From: Gammaproteobacteria bacterium
GTDB lineage: Bacteria > Pseudomonadota > Gammaproteobacteria > SZUA-140
Assembly: GCA_016716465.1 (NCBI GenBank)
Contig: JADJWH010000004.1
Coordinates: 310,001 to 374,000 of the forward strand
Direction of reading: 5' to 3'
DNA: 64,000 nucleotides
In this document: positions 63,109 through 64,000 of the stretch, piece after piece
Position numbering within the stretch: position 1 is the first letter of the stretch
Layout of the letters: each line of letters opens with the position of its first letter
Notes under the pieces: generated by a model
The model's database searches: none
What the model saw: only the letters and a program-made list of their open reading frames with translations
Told to the model about the DNA's origin: nothing
Translations under genes and position numbers: made by a program

Positions 63109-64000
63109 ATGACCGCCGAGGCCCGCTTCTGGCAAATCGCGGTGCATTCCCCGCTGTACCAGGGATTCGACTACCTGCCACCGCAGGGTGTCGCGCCGGA
63201 CGCGGCCGTGGCGGGAATGCGCGTGCAGGTGCCGTTCGGCCGCGGCACACGGGTCGGCATCATCACGGCGACCGCCGCGACGAGCCGTATCGATGCGAAG
63301 CGGCTGAAACATGCGCATGCGCTCATCGATGCGCAGCCGATATTTTCCCCGGACGTGTTCCGCCTGCTGCTGTGGGCGGCGGACTATTATCACTACCCGG
63401 CTGGCGAGGTGCTGCTCGGCGCGCTGCCCGCTCCCTTGCGTCGCGGTGATGGCGTTGCCGCGCGAACCCGGCGGCACTGGCGTCTGACCGCGGCGGGTCG
63501 CGCCCACGCACCGGAATCGCTGCGCCGCGCGCCGCGGCAGGCGATGCTGATGCAAATACTGGCCATGGCGCCGCAGGGTATCTCCGCGCAGGAACTGCTC
63601 ACCGAGCATGGCACGCGCGACGCCCTGCGCGCGCTGTGCGTGAAGGGCTGGGTGGAATCCGTCGAGCTTGCCGTGGAAGACACCGCACCGGCGGCGTCCA
63701 TGCCTGCGACGCTCGAAACCGGCCCCGCATTGAATGGTTCCCAGCGTGCCGCCGCGGCGGCGATCGAGGACGCGCACGGCCGCTTCCAGCCCTTTCTGCT
63801 CGACGGTGTTACCGGCAGCGGAAAGACCGAGGTCTATTTTCACGCCATCGAGGGCGCGCTGCGCGCGGATCGCCAGGCGCTGCTGCTGGTGCCGGAGATC
63901 GGCCTCACGCCGCAGATGGTGGAACGCGTGCGGCGCCGCTTCGGCATCCCACTCGCGGTGCTGCATTCCGGCCTGTCCGACGGCGAGCGTCTCGCCGCCT
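63109..64000 (+). CDS. priA: Primosomal replication protein N' (PriA), partial
   Basis: The first 297 residues of the DNA helicase that restarts stalled forks; it continues past the window. The N-terminal 3'-DNA-binding domain starts FWQIAVHSPLYQGFDYLPP, then a winged-helix part, and the helicase domain opens with Walker A GVTGSGKTEVYFHAI and LLLVPEIGLTPQ. The start at 63109 has no strong Shine-Dalgarno. Confidence 0.94.
   Translation, partial: MTAEARFWQIAVHSPLYQGFDYLPPQGVAPDAAVAGMRVQVPFGRGTRVGIITATAATSRIDAKRLKHAHALIDAQPIFSPDVFRLLLWAADYYHYPAGEVLLGALPAPLRRGDGVAARTRRHWRLTAAGRAHAPESLRRAPRQAMLMQILAMAPQGISAQELLTEHGTRDALRALCVKGWVESVELAVEDTAPAASMPATLETGPALNGSQRAAAAAIEDAHGRFQPFLLDGVTGSGKTEVYFHAIEGALRADRQALLLVPEIGLTPQMVERVRRRFGIPLAVLHSGLSDGERLAA

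Overview
The window is a gene-dense, GC-rich stretch of a gammaproteobacterial chromosome. Almost every block keeps a gene order known from Pseudomonas, Chromatiales or E. coli: def-fmt-rsmB-trkA beside a LysM/dprA/smg/topA run; dapF-DUF484-xerC; hslVU-DUF971-ubiE-ubiJ-ubiB; gpmI-envC-ctp-yibQ facing yibN-secB-gpsA; and ygfB-pepP-ubiH-ubiI facing zapA-6S RNA-ygfA. There is no prophage, transposase, CRISPR array, tRNA or rRNA that I can support. The organism makes LPS (LpxL/HtrB type acyltransferase), ubiquinone (UbiD, E, J, B, H, I-like) and DAP peptidoglycan. It carries a CysB-linked sulfite reductase locus. An ecology close to sulfur-metabolising Gammaproteobacteria is plausible but inferred.

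Layout. 1-531: start of a methionine synthase, cut by the window edge. 725-12268: an LpxL-like acyltransferase, then a long leftward operon (def, fmt, rsmB, DUF4390, ntrY, ntrX, trkA, trkH, methyltransferase) coupling protein maturation, a two-component system and potassium uptake. 12413-17832: rightward tsaP-like LysM, dprA, smg and topA. 17823-22159: the sulfur locus (cysB, a TauE/SafE exporter, a nitrite/sulfite reductase and a TusA-like domain in another frame). 22152-24393: thioesterase and acyl-CoA ligase. 24613-32066: xthA, ubiD, an ATL protein, dapF, DUF484, xerC and a TPR-glycosyltransferase protein. 32120-38321: DsbA-like protein, hslVU and the ubiE/J/B block. 38385-47191: envelope and secretion genes. 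47294-54253: hydroxylases, pepP, zapA, 6S RNA, folate and EVE genes and an H1-like gene. 54379-64000: ilvA, rpiA, a 1280-residue FAD/Fe-S oxidoreductase, a cyclic-nucleotide/rhodanese protein, hemJ and the start of priA.

The most interesting spot is the end of the sulfite reductase gene. An A9 run in an A AAA AAA slippery context lies just before its stop. A minus-one shift there would fuse the enzyme to a TusA-like sulfur-carrier domain that has no convincing start of its own. The reductase also has two complete Cys quartets of the siroheme/4Fe-4S type. Other points worth checking are an NtrX-like regulator lacking the Walker B aspartate, a CNB-CNB-rhodanese protein, four related perfect or near-perfect palindromes at three sites, a DnaA-box cluster before priA, and a possibly leaderless small coiled-coil gene before zapA.
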